Source: Amoeboaphelidium occidentale (lineage: Eukaryota > Aphelidiomycota > Aphelidea). From it: a DNA stretch of 49,987 nt. The translations under genes and the position numbers were made by a program. How positions within the stretch are numbered: position 1 is the stretch's first letter; each line of letters begins with the position of its first letter. Where the stretch lies: assembly GCA_023515795.1 (NCBI GenBank), contig JALGPX010000063.1, positions 6,285-56,271 of the forward strand. Direction: 5' to 3'. The notes under the pieces were generated by a model. That model was not told the origin of the DNA, did no database searches, and worked only from the letters and a program-made list of their open reading frames with translations. Shown here one piece after another: positions 1-9,426 of the stretch.

Positions 1-209
1 TTATGGAGACTCTTGTCTGTTTTGCCCTGACTCCAAGCATGAAACCGTTCTTGTGTTGATTTAGCTAAAATCTCAATAGATTGCTCCCTGTCAGAAAATA
101 CAAAATCATGGTCTTCTGTTCCAACCATTACCCTCGCAAGTTTCTGTTTCATTTTAATAGCCTTCTTCCCAAACTTTTCATCAAAAGAAAACCTCTTGTT
201 CTTGTCCAT
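1..209 (-). CDS. Unknown protein, N-terminal part, runs off left edge
   Basis: An open frame begins with ATG at 209 on the minus strand and stays open to the left edge (about 69 residues). The peptide begins MDKNKRFSFDEKFGKKAIKM and is rich in Lys, Phe and Asp, with no visible signal peptide or membrane segment. I do not recognise the family. It lies beside a decayed effector-like block, so it could be another member of that block or a piece of a mobile element. The start is the first Met, with no in-frame extension seen upstream. It may be part of a longer gene whose remainder is outside the window. Confidence 0.4.
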   Translation of the reverse strand, partial: MDKNKRFSFDEKFGKKAIKMKQKLARVMVGTEDHDFVFSDREQSIEILAKSTQERFHAWSQGKTDKSLH

Positions 210-244
210 CTTTATCCTATCTAATAAATTAAAGTTAATTCGTT

Positions 245-856
245 GAGATAAATGCTTTAGGGATACATTTTGAAGGAATGCGATTTGCGCGCAAAGGATA
301 CTCTGGATTTAATCCGTACCAGTGTTTTGTTTTCTGGTTGTAAAAAGCCCGCGAGAGTATTTCGTGAGGACTTGGATCATTTCTCCATCCGGGCTAGTAA
401 AGCTTTAAGTCCCTACGACGTATGTTCAACTTGAACTGGTCAAATATTGCTTGTTTAAAATCTTTGACGTAATAGCAATTATCTGAAGAAACTCTTTTCA
501 CAGGCAAATTATCACATTTAACCCAAAATCCATTTGGGATATCACTAATAGCCGTATAAGTATTTTTAAACAGCCGATCAAATAGATTATTGGAAGGAGC
601 TCCATAAGGAACTACAACAGTAAAAGTATTAGATCGTTCTTTTTTATTCTTGCTCAATGGATGCTTTGACATTCTTAATTCTAGAAGAAGGTTCATGCAG
701 AAAAAATAGTGGAACAGATGAGTCATAATAGGCGCATTGCGGATCATTATCCAGCTCGCGGATCATGATCTCAAGGCAATGGTCATCTAGATAAAAATGT
801 TGAGAGGATGTTGCTTCAGAGAACACGGTGTATTCAGTACGATCTTTGTTAATCAA
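245..856 (-). pseudogene. Crinkler-header-like effector fossil
   Basis: Coding-like sequence lies in several minus-strand open segments, including 644-856 and 394-747. One segment carries a ubiquitin-fold-like stretch of the kind seen in Crinkler (CRN) headers: a FTVVVPYGA strand, then KDFKQAIFDQF, then RRDLKLY. A further open stretch nearer 250-400 contains AFYNQKTKHWYG. The same two motifs recur upstream of the kinase at 4039-5277, so the two loci are probably paralogous. The element looks broken, with about two breaks, and no complete C-terminal toxin domain is visible. The family call rests on motif spacing only; a host gene with unrecognised introns is the alternative. Age cannot be judged beyond the persistence of readable motifs. 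Confidence 0.35.
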
Positions 857-1018
857 TAGACATGAAACTCATTTAATAGCGCTGATCATTCCATCAATCA
901 GCTGTAAGAAACGCAACACAGTGTTGATCAATGCGATGTGAGACTCTGGCGAAATCATTGGGCGGATTTCTTTGTTGGGAATCATCCAATCATTGAATGC
1001 CACACGGTTTTCTTCAAT

Positions 1019-2215
1019 ATGACCTCGAGCGTGCAAACGGATATCGATTCAACAGCTTCGCCACAGACCCTGTCTGTAGTCACTATCGTGTATCATCCGA
1101 AAGATGATTTGGCTAATGCGAAAGAAGAAGAGTTTGATTTGGTTTTCGGTGACAAGATATCTGTTAGTGCTTTGGAGAGAGTTTTCAAGTTGAGATTTGT
1201 GGAGGAATGCGATATTGAAGGAAGGAATGAGATCGGCATTCCATTTGACGCATCCACTGGTGATAGTAGAAATTCTTTACAATTGGCTGAAGATGGCAAA
1301 TTTCACATTACTGGTGAACCACAAATTGATGTTAGTCAGCACCAGCCGCAAAGTAAGTTTCATTGATCTTGCACTAATTTCTGTGCTGAATTGGTAGATC
1401 CTGATAATATTACTCTTATGATGAGCAAGATGATGTCAATGTATGAAACATTGTTAAAGATTCAGCACAGAAATCAAGTTGAGTATATTCGTAATGCGTT
1501 CCCTTTACTTGAATCTTCGACGCAAAAAGAATCCGCGAGGGGAAAGATCAACTTGGTATCATACTATAATTACAATCCTGGCAATCCGTCTAAGCTCCCT
1601 TCCAGATTAAAATGCATGATTTCTGGTTGTTACTTCAGCGCTAAATATGTGACGATGGCTCACATATTCCAGAAACTTTGGGCAAGCAGAATCGATATGG
1701 TTGGCTTGGATGATGTGAATCATGTTCGCAACTTGTTGCTTCTGTTTCGACCTATTGAAGTTCACTTTGACCGTGGTGATTTGATCTTTATGTGGGACGA
1801 ACAAACCAAACAACATACCTGCCGTATATTGAATCCTAGGATTAAAACTTTATCGATTGACGACGAAGGTAATCTCTATGAGCGACGTGTGGAGTACTAA
1901 TATTTTATAGCTGATAATCTCTGTGGACCAGCTGTTGCTGATAAAACGGGGATGACATTTGGTGATTTGGAAGGAAAAGTCCTGGATACTAATAACTCAA
2001 ATCATATGCCATACAAGCGTTGTTTGGCTTTTCATGCTCAGATTGCAACAACTGCTGCTGCTAGTAAAAAATGGGTAAATCTGGACGATTATCCTATAAG
2101 CCCTTCTGCATGGAGTGATCTTGAAGATGAGAAGAAGGAAATTATTTTAAACTGGCTGGGTAACGGAGGGTTTGAAGGTTTAGGTGAAGTCGATGATTTA
2201 AATGAGAGTTTTTGA
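1019..2215 (+). CDS. HNH-nuclease domain protein, three exons, effector-like
   Basis: Exons 1019-1352, 1398-1868 and 1911-2215 join in frame to give about 369 residues. The introns are 45 and 42 nt with GTAAGT and GTAATC donors, and the second has a TACTAAT branch site. The middle exon carries an HNH_2-like core: CMISGCYF, then MAHIF with the first His, then VRNLLLLF with the Asn, then VHFDRGDL with the last His. Such HNH domains are known as C-terminal toxin domains of Crinkler-type and related fungal effectors, where they are predicted to cut DNA or RNA. The N-terminal 110 residues are unfamiliar. All three ligand positions look present, so the gene seems intact. An in-frame ATG at 938 is an alternative start. 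Cellular role is inferred; a cytoplasmic or nuclear house-keeping nuclease is possible. Confidence 0.6.
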
Positions 2216-2556
2216 AGTTACAATATGGTCATGTTAAGATAAAATTGAAGCCGAAGAATATATGCTAACATGATAATACGAGCGAAATCATTGCTTTTTA
2301 TTTTAAATTCTTCCAATAATAAAGTATCCTTCTATATACGAATAAACTAAATATATCATTCGCTTCAACAAACAGCCTCACGATAACTGGAGCAGTCCTT
2401 GCAGGTTTACAACCGCCTGGCTTATAATGTTAAATAGATCGCTATGTTTTTTACCCTTAGTCGTTGTTCAATATGTTATCAAAAGCGAGAATGTCTTCTA
2501 AATTCTTTATTTACAAGAAGCACAGTTTGGAATCCAGGGAAAGGACATGTAGTTCT
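2216..2556. other. Intergenic, convergent 3' ends
   Basis: This 341-bp gap lies between the HNH gene and the convergent membrane-protein gene. It is AT-rich and contains AATAAAG near 2319 and AATAAAC near 2341, plausible polyadenylation signals. I see no RNA gene or coding frame in it. Confidence 0.4.
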
Positions 2557-3474
2557 TCATCGGTGTAATGGTGTTCCAAAATCTTCCTTGTAGGGAAGAT
2601 GAATTGTTTCAGCGTACGGGCTTGGGCGCTGGGCTCTTCGAGTACAGCAACAATGTAAGCAGTAATATATCATGTGTAAAACGCTGGGCATAATCAGAAT
2701 TAATCCAATAATAATTGGCACAAGAGGTCCAAACGGTAACGCTGAATTAAATTTTGTACGAAGATAAGGATCATTTGAACTTCTGAATTCTAGTAATACT
2801 TTTCCATATTGTTGGCTGGAACCTCTAAATTTATAGGGTAAGTATGACCATTCTGCATAACAGCCCGCTTTCTTTAAATCACTATCTTTTAGCTTTGCTT
2901 TGCCATTTTCAATTTGAATGAGTATACACACTGCCTCTAATTCAAACGAAAGGACGCATTTCTCTAAACCATTCCAAAGCCCATTTTTCTGATTACATAT
3001 TGTTTCACATTTTAACCTGCAACTTGTACACTCAGGATCACATCCTAAACAAGACACGGTTAGAGTTTCAAGTTTGCGCAATGGAATATCCCCAACTTCG
3101 TCATACGTGTTCCAATTGTAGGTAACCATAGTTTCCTTTCCTGCACTTATTTCAAGTTGAAACGATGAATTAAGTTCGTTCAACCTAATCACTTGTTCGT
3201 ATCTTAACGGCTCGTAATCATCAGGGTTTTCTGCTTCTGCGACTGTGGTCTCAATTTCCAACCTATTCACAGTAATTGGTCCTATTGCCCTGAATTCGTC
3301 TCTAAACTTTGTGTTCCAATCGTTTGTTATTGTAGCATACTGTTCCTCGCGCTGCAACACAACGATAGTGAGAGTTATCAATGCTAAACCCATAAAAAGG
3401 GTGCCAAGAGAGAACTTTTTGAACTTTGGGCTTATTAAGATATCTGCACGAGCGCAAACACCACAATTTACCAT
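2557..3474 (-). CDS. Cysteine-rich two-pass membrane protein, unknown
   Basis: Single-exon frame of 305 residues. A hydrophobic segment at about residues 25-42 is followed by a ~200-residue domain and a second membrane segment at about 248-272. The tail begins YYCLHCCCTRR, a cluster likely to be palmitoylated. The domain between the membrane segments has paired cysteines (CLGCDPECTSCRLKC and CNQKNG), which suggests disulphides and hence a luminal or extracellular position. Both termini would then face the cytosol. The N-terminus also has a CGVC pair. I do not recognise the family. The start is the first Met of the frame; there is no cleavable signal peptide. It ends convergently with the HNH gene. 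Confidence 0.6.
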   Translation of the reverse strand: MVNCGVCARADILISPKFKKFSLGTLFMGLALITLTIVVLQREEQYATITNDWNTKFRDEFRAIGPITVNRLEIETTVAEAENPDDYEPLRYEQVIRLNELNSSFQLEISAGKETMVTYNWNTYDEVGDIPLRKLETLTVSCLGCDPECTSCRLKCETICNQKNGLWNGLEKCVLSFELEAVCILIQIENGKAKLKDSDLKKAGCYAEWSYLPYKFRGSSQQYGKVLLEFRSSNDPYLRTKFNSALPFGPLVPIIIGLILIMPSVLHMIYYCLHCCCTRRAQRPSPYAETIHLPYKEDFGTPLHR

Positions 3475-4038
3475 TTGGAAATGGCGCGAAAGCTAAAAAT
3501 ATCAAACCTAGGATGACTGAGTTTATACCTTGTGATTGTGTTAGAATTATCCTATATTATTCTAAATGTGCGTATTGTTCTTGTCTTCAATATCATACAA
3601 ACAGGCGGTAATCTTAATTTTGGATGCTATCTTCCCGAAGATAAGCACCCAATAAAGAACTGTTACTAAAGAATAATTTTTTATTAGATTTTGAATAGCT
3701 GCTTTATCCAGCACTCATCATGCTCAAAACGTATCTTTTTCTCTGCTGCTACACCTTCTGGCCACACAATATCAAGAGTATTTATCATTACAGGGTATCG
3801 TGGAGAAGAAGGATGGCTTCACGATTGATAATGAAGACATTGGCCGCGACATTGATCTATTGGCTGATCAAGTGAGACCGTTGCACGATAGCCCGTTGAC
3901 AACCGTTGCTAAGATGTGTTTGATTGAGTCGATTGACGAGTGTAAGACAAGAGGTCCGTTACACTTATTGAGAAGCGATAGTTGATCTATTCTTGATTAA
4001 TAAACTCCACTTTCCAGATACTACCGAACCGTACATCC
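3475..4038. other. Intergenic with a short coding-like segment (3785-3985)
   Basis: Plus-strand positions of about 3785-3985 stay open and read like protein (GFTIDNEDIGRDID, AKMCLIESIDECKTR) but no ATG opens the frame nearby. A good acceptor (TATCATTACAG) lies at about 3782-3792, so this may be an internal or last exon of an unrecognised small gene. A second intron-like acceptor (TTGATTAATAA...TTCCAG) follows near 4018. I could not find an upstream exon in the right phase. It may equally be a decayed exon of the effector block. Confidence 0.25.
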
Positions 4039-5640
4039 TTAGAGACAAGGATATATCATTTTTGGGTATTCAGCAATATCATGCTTTCCAGCCCAGTCAA
4101 AATCAATAATACGTAATCTTTTGTCGGCCTCTGTTATCAAAACATTGCAAGACCTCAAGTCTCCGTGAACGTAACCCATTTCGCGAGTTTGACTTAAAAA
4201 TTCTCTTGCTTGCTGATACAACGACTCATCTTCAAAATCGTAGTCTTCTATCGATCTCGCGAAGAAATATTCTGTAACAACTATCAAACGATTATTATCG
4301 AATTGCTGGCAATCTAATAATCTGGCTGCGAATCCTTTCGAGTAACAAAACTTGTGCATTTCAACATTGTACGTGGAAGTAAACTTCAAAACAACAATTG
4401 TGCCTGACCTTGTTCCCTTTGCAGCATATACTTTCCGACTAAACGTTGCGGCGTACTCAAGTGGTTCCGTTTCGCCATCTTTGATCTTGAAATCCGTGAC
4501 AAAAGGATATGCAGAAGCAACAGGCCGATAAATACTAGAGCTCATGCAGTGAAGATACAACTTGATAGATTTGACTAGTCTTGCTATTCTGAAAAATTCC
4601 TCCTCTTCTGGCTTCTTCAACAATGAAACACTTGAATTCACAAAAGGAGCAACAATGATATCTTTATCAGTATTCACGATGCCACTTACACTGAAATAAC
4701 AGCCTTCCAAGTCCAATAATAGACATAGATACTGCAAGTTTGCCATGTAGATATCTTCAAAGCTTTTCCAATAGCAAGCAATGTTCCGCATGTATGGGTC
4801 AGAAAATCCTTTTCCGCGCTCACCTTTTATGTCCAAACAGCAGTACAATGGAAGTTTTCCATGTCTTAAACTTCCTTTGGTTGGATAACCGCCATAAAGA
4901 TCAGAACTTTCCAGAGGATGTCCGGAATACTCTTCAAATGCGCTTGTGAAATCTTTAAATCTTGCACGCTCCCCTGTATAATTACCTCCCATCAAATCAC
5001 AAATATTCTTGACAAATAGACAATCCTTCTGATCAATTTCAACAGAGTCAATGTTCTTGTTGAACTCAAGAATCTCTTTGCAAAGAATTGTTATAGGCGG
5101 TTTCCTGGGTTCCTCTTCACACCTTCCACAAGTAATGTTATCAAGGTGACCGCTTCTTGAAAGTTTAGACCAAGAATATTCTTGCCTTGTACCAGCAAAG
5201 TACGACGGATCTTGTAGTATTCTAGCCGAAATCGCAAAGATGTTCTCAGAGACTTCAGAGTTCGTGATATTCTTCACAATCAGGGCCTCTCTGCATTTAC
5301 CTCCTAACCATTCTCCCGTTTTCGTGTCAAAAAAGCTTATCTGAGTGAATGACCAGGCCTTACCGGAGTACCATTCCCGGTAATGTAAATTCTGATATAT
5401 GCCCGGGAGACGTGTTGAAACAACATAATGATCAGAGCTTCTTTGAATTTATCAACATTGTGACAGTTCTTAGTCGGAACAGCTTTCTCAGACCAATTCT
5501 CGTACTTTGCCGATAACTTTTCAGGTAAAGTTATGAACCTCCTATGTTTTCATGTTAAGCCTCTACTGGCACAGAACTTGAATGTTCACATAAGTCCAGA
5601 TGCTCGTTGCTCCTCTTCCTGCTTTAAGACCAACGGATTT
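4039..5640 (-). pseudogene. Crinkler-type effector with kinase-like C-terminus, probably fossil
   Basis: The longest open segment (4039-5277, 412 residues) ends in a kinase-like fold: a strand with a candidate ATP lysine (TIVVLKF), a hinge-like VTEYFF, a catalytic-loop match VHGDLRSCNVL and a metal-binding match RIIDFDWAGK. HGDLR...N and DFDWAG are typical of the kinase domains attached to Crinkler headers in fungi and oomycetes. Further coding-like sequence to about 5640 carries header motifs (NCHNVDKFKEAL, SFFDTKTGEW) that resemble the fossil at 245-856. The upstream part looks interrupted, by roughly one or two breaks or unrecognised introns, so I treat the locus as a probable fossil. If transcribed, the kinase-like part could still be intact. 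Confidence 0.5.
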
Positions 5641-5729
5641 AAAGCTTTACAGTTGCTGAGTAATAATAAATTTCTTTCAAATACAACAACACGATTTATT
5701 TCCATCATTTAGAATCTTTCGTGTGAAAT

Positions 5730-6959
5730 CTAATTCTCGTCAAGAGGATTATTGGACCATCGCCAACGTTCGTTGAAGTAATAAGTAACAAAATTAAGAA
5801 TCCCGCCGGCGGACACAGTATACGCAGCAACAATATAAAATGCTCCTGCAACATTTTCTGAATTTGCAACCAAAATAGCCAACATCAGTACAGCAGTAGG
5901 AAACCATTGAACAAAGAAAACAGATATGTGGGAGATTAATTTCTGAGTAGTTCTTCTAGGATTTCCGCCAGAGACACTTGTGCCAGTCACAGACATGTTG
6001 GCTTTGATGGGCGAGTGCGAGGAGAATCGTGAAGTGTTGGATGTCGTGGAGTTCTCCGATAGAACATCACCAACATCGCCAATTCTAGAGAGTATTATTG
6101 AAGATTCTCTTTGAACCTTTTCCAAATTCCTTTGGGAAGTTCGCCTTGCGACCAGTACACTCACATAAAAGTAAACAATAGATACCAGAACCAGCAAGTA
6201 CAAAACTATGACCATGAGTAAGTAAACATATCCAGGAACGTTCACATTTGTAGAACCATTACTAAAATACGTAATAGAAGACTGACACCAATACTTCATC
6301 GGACCAAATGCGCCAATTGGAATGCCAACCAAGATGGGAACCAAAGCCATGCAAAAGCTCAAAAAGAGATACTTGAAATCATTGCTATTCGTGACTTCCA
6401 GCTCTAAACCACACAATTTGATCTTTGACACGCCGTAATTCAGAGTCCTATCGTTGCATACCACAAAGTAAACGTACAGGGCCAAGCCAAAGACTAAATA
6501 GAATCGCAAGCCACCAAGAAAGAAGATCGTAGCGCCTACAGCAGTGCAAGACATATCATCCATAAGAATAGACCCTCCATTCACGTAAACGCTTGCGCCA
6601 CTTCTTGCTGGAGCCTCAACCATTTCGCTCAAGCCTGCCATGTATGACGCTGTTGATAAGCCATACGCGGAATTAGCAATAACAAATACACAAAAGAGAA
6701 TGTCTATACACGCAAAGTAAATAGGAAAACGCAGGTTGATATTCGAAAACAGCTTATGCTTCCACGCTTTATAGAGAACAAGAAGTGAGCAAAGTATCGA
6801 TAGTGATGCAATAATCAAAGATCCATAGCTGATTATAAAGAACGCGGCTAATTCTTGTTCAGTAGACACATTGTACGCGGCCACAGGTTCCGATATAACT
6901 GGTGGGACTCTTACGGGAGGTTGCGTCCTTTGGTTCCTATTCCGTTCTCTGTTCGACAT
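5730..6959 (-). CDS. Seven-transmembrane receptor, cAMP-receptor/Git3-like
   Basis: Single-exon frame of 409 residues. Hydrophobic segments fall at about residues 38-62, 76-99, 137-166, 196-219, 240-268, 342-363 and 370-391, giving a seven-helix topology. The N-terminal 35 residues are hydrophilic with an NVS glycosylation site. The third cytoplasmic loop (about 270-340) is long and Ser/Thr-rich, as in receptors regulated by phosphorylation. The end of TM7 runs into NERWRWSNN. Layout and loop lengths fit the class E/Git3/cAR-like receptors that fungi and amoebae use for glucose or cAMP sensing through heterotrimeric G proteins. The ligand cannot be told. The start codon is 61 bp from the divergent BORCS8-like gene, so the two probably share a promoter. 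Confidence 0.75.
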   Translation of the reverse strand: MSNRERNRNQRTQPPVRVPPVISEPVAAYNVSTEQELAAFFIISYGSLIIASLSILCSLLVLYKAWKHKLFSNINLRFPIYFACIDILFCVFVIANSAYGLSTASYMAGLSEMVEAPARSGASVYVNGGSILMDDMSCTAVGATIFFLGGLRFYLVFGLALYVYFVVCNDRTLNYGVSKIKLCGLELEVTNSNDFKYLFLSFCMALVPILVGIPIGAFGPMKYWCQSSITYFSNGSTNVNVPGYVYLLMVIVLYLLVLVSIVYFYVSVLVARRTSQRNLEKVQRESSIILSRIGDVGDVLSENSTTSNTSRFSSHSPIKANMSVTGTSVSGGNPRRTTQKLISHISVFFVQWFPTAVLMLAILVANSENVAGAFYIVAAYTVSAGGILNFVTYYFNERWRWSNNPLDEN

Positions 6960-7020
6960 TTGAAGTCACTATAGAAAAATGCTTTAAGCCCCTTTTTGGC
7001 CACACTCGTTATTCTGTCAA

Positions 7021-7500
7021 ATGTCAACGCAGAACTCGCCATCTGTTCGAAGACCATCATTCTCATCATCGCAGGCTTCTTTAGCATCAACAACGAGTGC
7101 CACCAGAAAGCAAAGACCATCCTTGGCTCTGTTTAAGAAGCAATCATCTTTTGATTTAATGATTCCTAATATTTCAACCTGTTACATACTTGACCCTGTT
7201 ACAAGTGACAAAATGAACAAGTCCATTATGAGTAGCAGTTACTTTATCAAATGCACGTCGAATGATGCATCCATCGGTCTGTTTAGGATACAAGAACACA
7301 TACAGAAACGGTCAGTTTCGGTATCAAATGAACGCGCAAAGTTGGCTATGGTCCAGCCGCAGTTAGAAATAGACAGTGGAAATGTTAAGGATGTTCTGGA
7401 GAGCATAAATCAGTGGAAGGAAACTGTTCCGGAAACACTGCAAGCAACAGTTACAAACTCAAACAAAATTATTAGTCTTCTAAAGGACTTAAAGAAATAG
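7021..7500 (+). CDS. BORCS8: BORCS8-like BORC complex subunit
   Basis: Frame of 159 residues. A Ser-rich basic leader of about 60 residues is followed by a helical region with the pattern DKMNKSI...NDASIGLFRIQEHIQKR. Animal BORCS8 (MEF2BNB) has the corresponding DKFTES...NEPSVALYRLQEHVRR. The C-terminal third is helical (INQWKETVPETLQA...LLKDLKK). BORCS8 belongs to the BORC complex, which recruits the small GTPase Arl8 to lysosomes; by analogy this protein may act on vacuole or lysosome positioning. The match is to one short signature, so I am moderately sure. It is divergent from the receptor gene and its stop is only 15 bp from the stop-side end of the NASP gene. Confidence 0.6.
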   Translation: MSTQNSPSVRRPSFSSSQASLASTTSATRKQRPSLALFKKQSSFDLMIPNISTCYILDPVTSDKMNKSIMSSSYFIKCTSNDASIGLFRIQEHIQKRSVSVSNERAKLAMVQPQLEIDSGNVKDVLESINQWKETVPETLQATVTNSNKIISLLKDLKK

Positions 7501-7515
7501 ATTCATTCGAGTTAA

Positions 7516-8703
7516 TTATTGATCTGGCTTCTTTCTCTTCTTTACCATGCTAGTAAGATCATTAACAACTACATTCGCAGGAGGGTTTGCAGCAGCAGAG
7601 ACAGTTGGTGTTTCCTTGGATTTAGTTTGATCTGTTAAGCCTGAGAATGTGAAACTGAACCCGATACCTTCTTCGCCTTCTTGAACTTCCTGTTCCTTAT
7701 GCCCACCCAAACCTTCAAATAAAGGTACTTCATTGATTATTCCTTTGTTTGCATTCTTCTTGATCATCTCTTCCAACTCTTTGATCTTGTCATTGACTTC
7801 CGGTAATAATGTTTCAAAGTCTTCCAATTCTTCTTTGATTTGCTTCTCAGTTAACTTCAGACCTGTATTAACTGCAGCGCTAAGTTTACCCTTTCCTTTC
7901 AAATCAACTGGAGCTGCATTCTCATCAGCTTTCAAATTCTTCAACATTTCAAATCTCTGCGATAAACATGAAACAGCAGAACGCATTGAGTCCAAAGCTT
8001 CCTGATACTGTACATTGTTCTCGTAAGCAACACATAGCAAAGTCAAACACTCAGCCAATTCACGAGAGTATGGCTCGACACGTTCCTGTTTCAATCGCAA
8101 TGCTTCCTTTAAATCTTCAATTGCTTCGCTAAACTTTTCTTCTTCCATTTCCAGTGTCGCAATCTGAACCAGTGTATCAGCCAACTTACTATGCGCGCCA
8201 AACTTCTCAAAGATCAAACGGGCAGTCTCCAAACATTCCCAAGCTGTTTCAAAGTCTGTTTCCTGCTCAGCTTCCGCGCCTTCCTTAATTTCAACACCTT
8301 CAGCGGCAGGTGCATCATTAGAAGGTTCAGCATCTTCTTCATCGTTACCAGCCTCTTCTTCAACTTGGTCTTCATTTGCGCCAAACACTTGGTTAGACTC
8401 AATTGCATTGAAACAAAGCGCTTGACCATAAAGAAACCAAATGTCTCCCATTTCCGGATGAAGAGAATCACCGCTGAAATGAGCAGTAGCTTTTTCTGCT
8501 AATTGGGACAGCGTTTCAACAGCATCTTCGTACTTCTTCAACGCCAAATTCTTCTGAGCTCCTTGATATAACTGTAACAGGTCTTCTGGAAGGGAAAGAC
8601 CTCCAGTAGTTGACTGGGATGGTTCAGTGGAATCGTTTGTAATTGTCTGAGGGACTTCCTTTTGTTGTTGTTGCTGTTGTTGTTCCTGTAATCCGGTTGT
8701 CAT
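7516..8703 (-). CDS. NASP: NASP/Sim3/Hif1 histone chaperone
   Basis: Single-exon frame of 395 residues. After a polyQ leader, TPR-like helices begin at about residue 40 (LYQGAQKNLALKKYEDAVETL, with GDIWFLYGQALCFNA). An acidic insert (about 110-150, DQVEEEAGNDEEDAEP) interrupts the second TPR, the hallmark of the SHNi-TPR family. Further TPRs run through TAWECLETARLIF and LADTLVQIATLEM to about residue 245, followed by a coiled coil and a basic NLS-like end (KKRKKPDQ). The family binds histone H3 and escorts H3-H4 or CENP-A-type H3 to chromatin assembly factors in the nucleus. Length is typical of fungal Sim3/Hif1. The polyQ run is encoded by a trinucleotide repeat at about 8661-8688. Confidence 0.9.
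   Translation of the reverse strand: MTTGLQEQQQQQQQKEVPQTITNDSTEPSQSTTGGLSLPEDLLQLYQGAQKNLALKKYEDAVETLSQLAEKATAHFSGDSLHPEMGDIWFLYGQALCFNAIESNQVFGANEDQVEEEAGNDEEDAEPSNDAPAAEGVEIKEGAEAEQETDFETAWECLETARLIFEKFGAHSKLADTLVQIATLEMEEEKFSEAIEDLKEALRLKQERVEPYSRELAECLTLLCVAYENNVQYQEALDSMRSAVSCLSQRFEMLKNLKADENAAPVDLKGKGKLSAAVNTGLKLTEKQIKEELEDFETLLPEVNDKIKELEEMIKKNANKGIINEVPLFEGLGGHKEQEVQEGEEGIGFSFTFSGLTDQTKSKETPTVSAAANPPANVVVNDLTSMVKKRKKPDQ
8661..8688. repeat. Trinucleotide repeat encoding polyQ in NASP
   Basis: A (TTG)n-type run, interrupted once, encodes the glutamine leader of the NASP-like protein. Similar runs elsewhere in the window differ in length between duplicate contig copies, so this one may also be polymorphic. 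Confidence 0.7.
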
Positions 8704-8783
8704 GAATGTGCAAAAAAAGCTTCAAGCAAGCGAGCGAGAGTCACAAAAAGACAGTTTATTAGTGCAAGCCCTTCACAAGATCC

Positions 8784-8973
8784 TTATGGGTTCAAGACAG
8801 GATTATCAGTAAACTTAACATCAACATCTACAAAAGAACAATAAGAGTCTTTCAGTAGTGGGTAAGTTACCTGCAACTGGTTTGATCTCAGCTTCGTTAT
8901 GCAATTTCTGTTTTGCTGCCATAGAGACACTGATCATTGCCATCATAGTGATTAATACTTTCATCATCATCAT
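8784..8973 (-). CDS. Small secreted peptide A
   Basis: Two exons (8871-8973 and 8784-8827) around a 43-nt intron (GTAACT...TTTTGTAG) give 48 residues. The precursor opens with four Met codons and a hydrophobic signal (MMMMKVLITMMAMISVSMAA), with likely cleavage after Ala-Ala just before KQKLHN. The mature part is about 28 residues, without cysteines, ending VKFTDNPVLNP. The real start could be any of the four Met codons (8973, 8970, 8967, 8964). It is the first of three consecutive minus-strand genes of the same size class, and the MAAK junction recurs in peptide B. Function is unknown; candidates are a signalling peptide, antimicrobial or effector. Confidence 0.6.
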
Positions 8974-9021
8974 TGTCGTTGTCTTTGGGTTTCGGTTGTA
9001 CCTAGAGATAAGATAATTCCT

Positions 9022-9426
9022 TTCAATAGTCGGAATGTTACAAAGGATTCCTGATTGACTGTCACAGAACAATGTTCAAACAAGACTGGATTGGCCATCA
9101 TCAGCCGGTAAGTGGAAGTTTTGGAAAGTTCCACAAGGAAATGTCAAAACGAAAAGTTCAGTTTATTGAGAAATCAAGTTGATCAAAAGCAAAAGATGCC
9201 TTCTATCTGAACTTAAAGACCTTNTTCAATAGTCGGAATGTTACAAAGGATTCCTGATTGACTGTCACAGAACAATGTTCAAACAAGACTGGATTGGCCA
9301 TCATCAGCCGGTAAGCGGAACTTGTGGAAAGTTCCACAAGAAAATGTCAAAACGAAAAGTTCAGTTTATTGAGAAATCAAGTTGATCAAAAGCAAAAGAT
9401 GCCTTCTATCTGAACTTAAAGACCTT
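9022..9426. repeat. Direct near-identical copies around single N (9224)
   Basis: Positions 9022-9223 and 9225-9426 are direct copies of 202 bp each, separated by one N. They differ at only a few sites, for example GTAAGTGGAAG against GTAAGCGGAAC. The exact abutment at the N points to two overlapping contig ends, probably two alleles, joined by a scaffolder. The true genome probably has this interval once, placing peptide genes A and B about 200 bp closer together than shown. Confidence 0.85.

Noticed and set aside
8191-8502. Open plus-strand frame of about 100 codons
   Set aside because: It lies antisense to the NASP acidic and TPR region and has no independent support.
9022-9426. Tandem duplication of a promoter region
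   Set aside because: The copies meet exactly at a single N and differ by SNPs, the same as at five other sites, so an assembly join of alleles explains them better.
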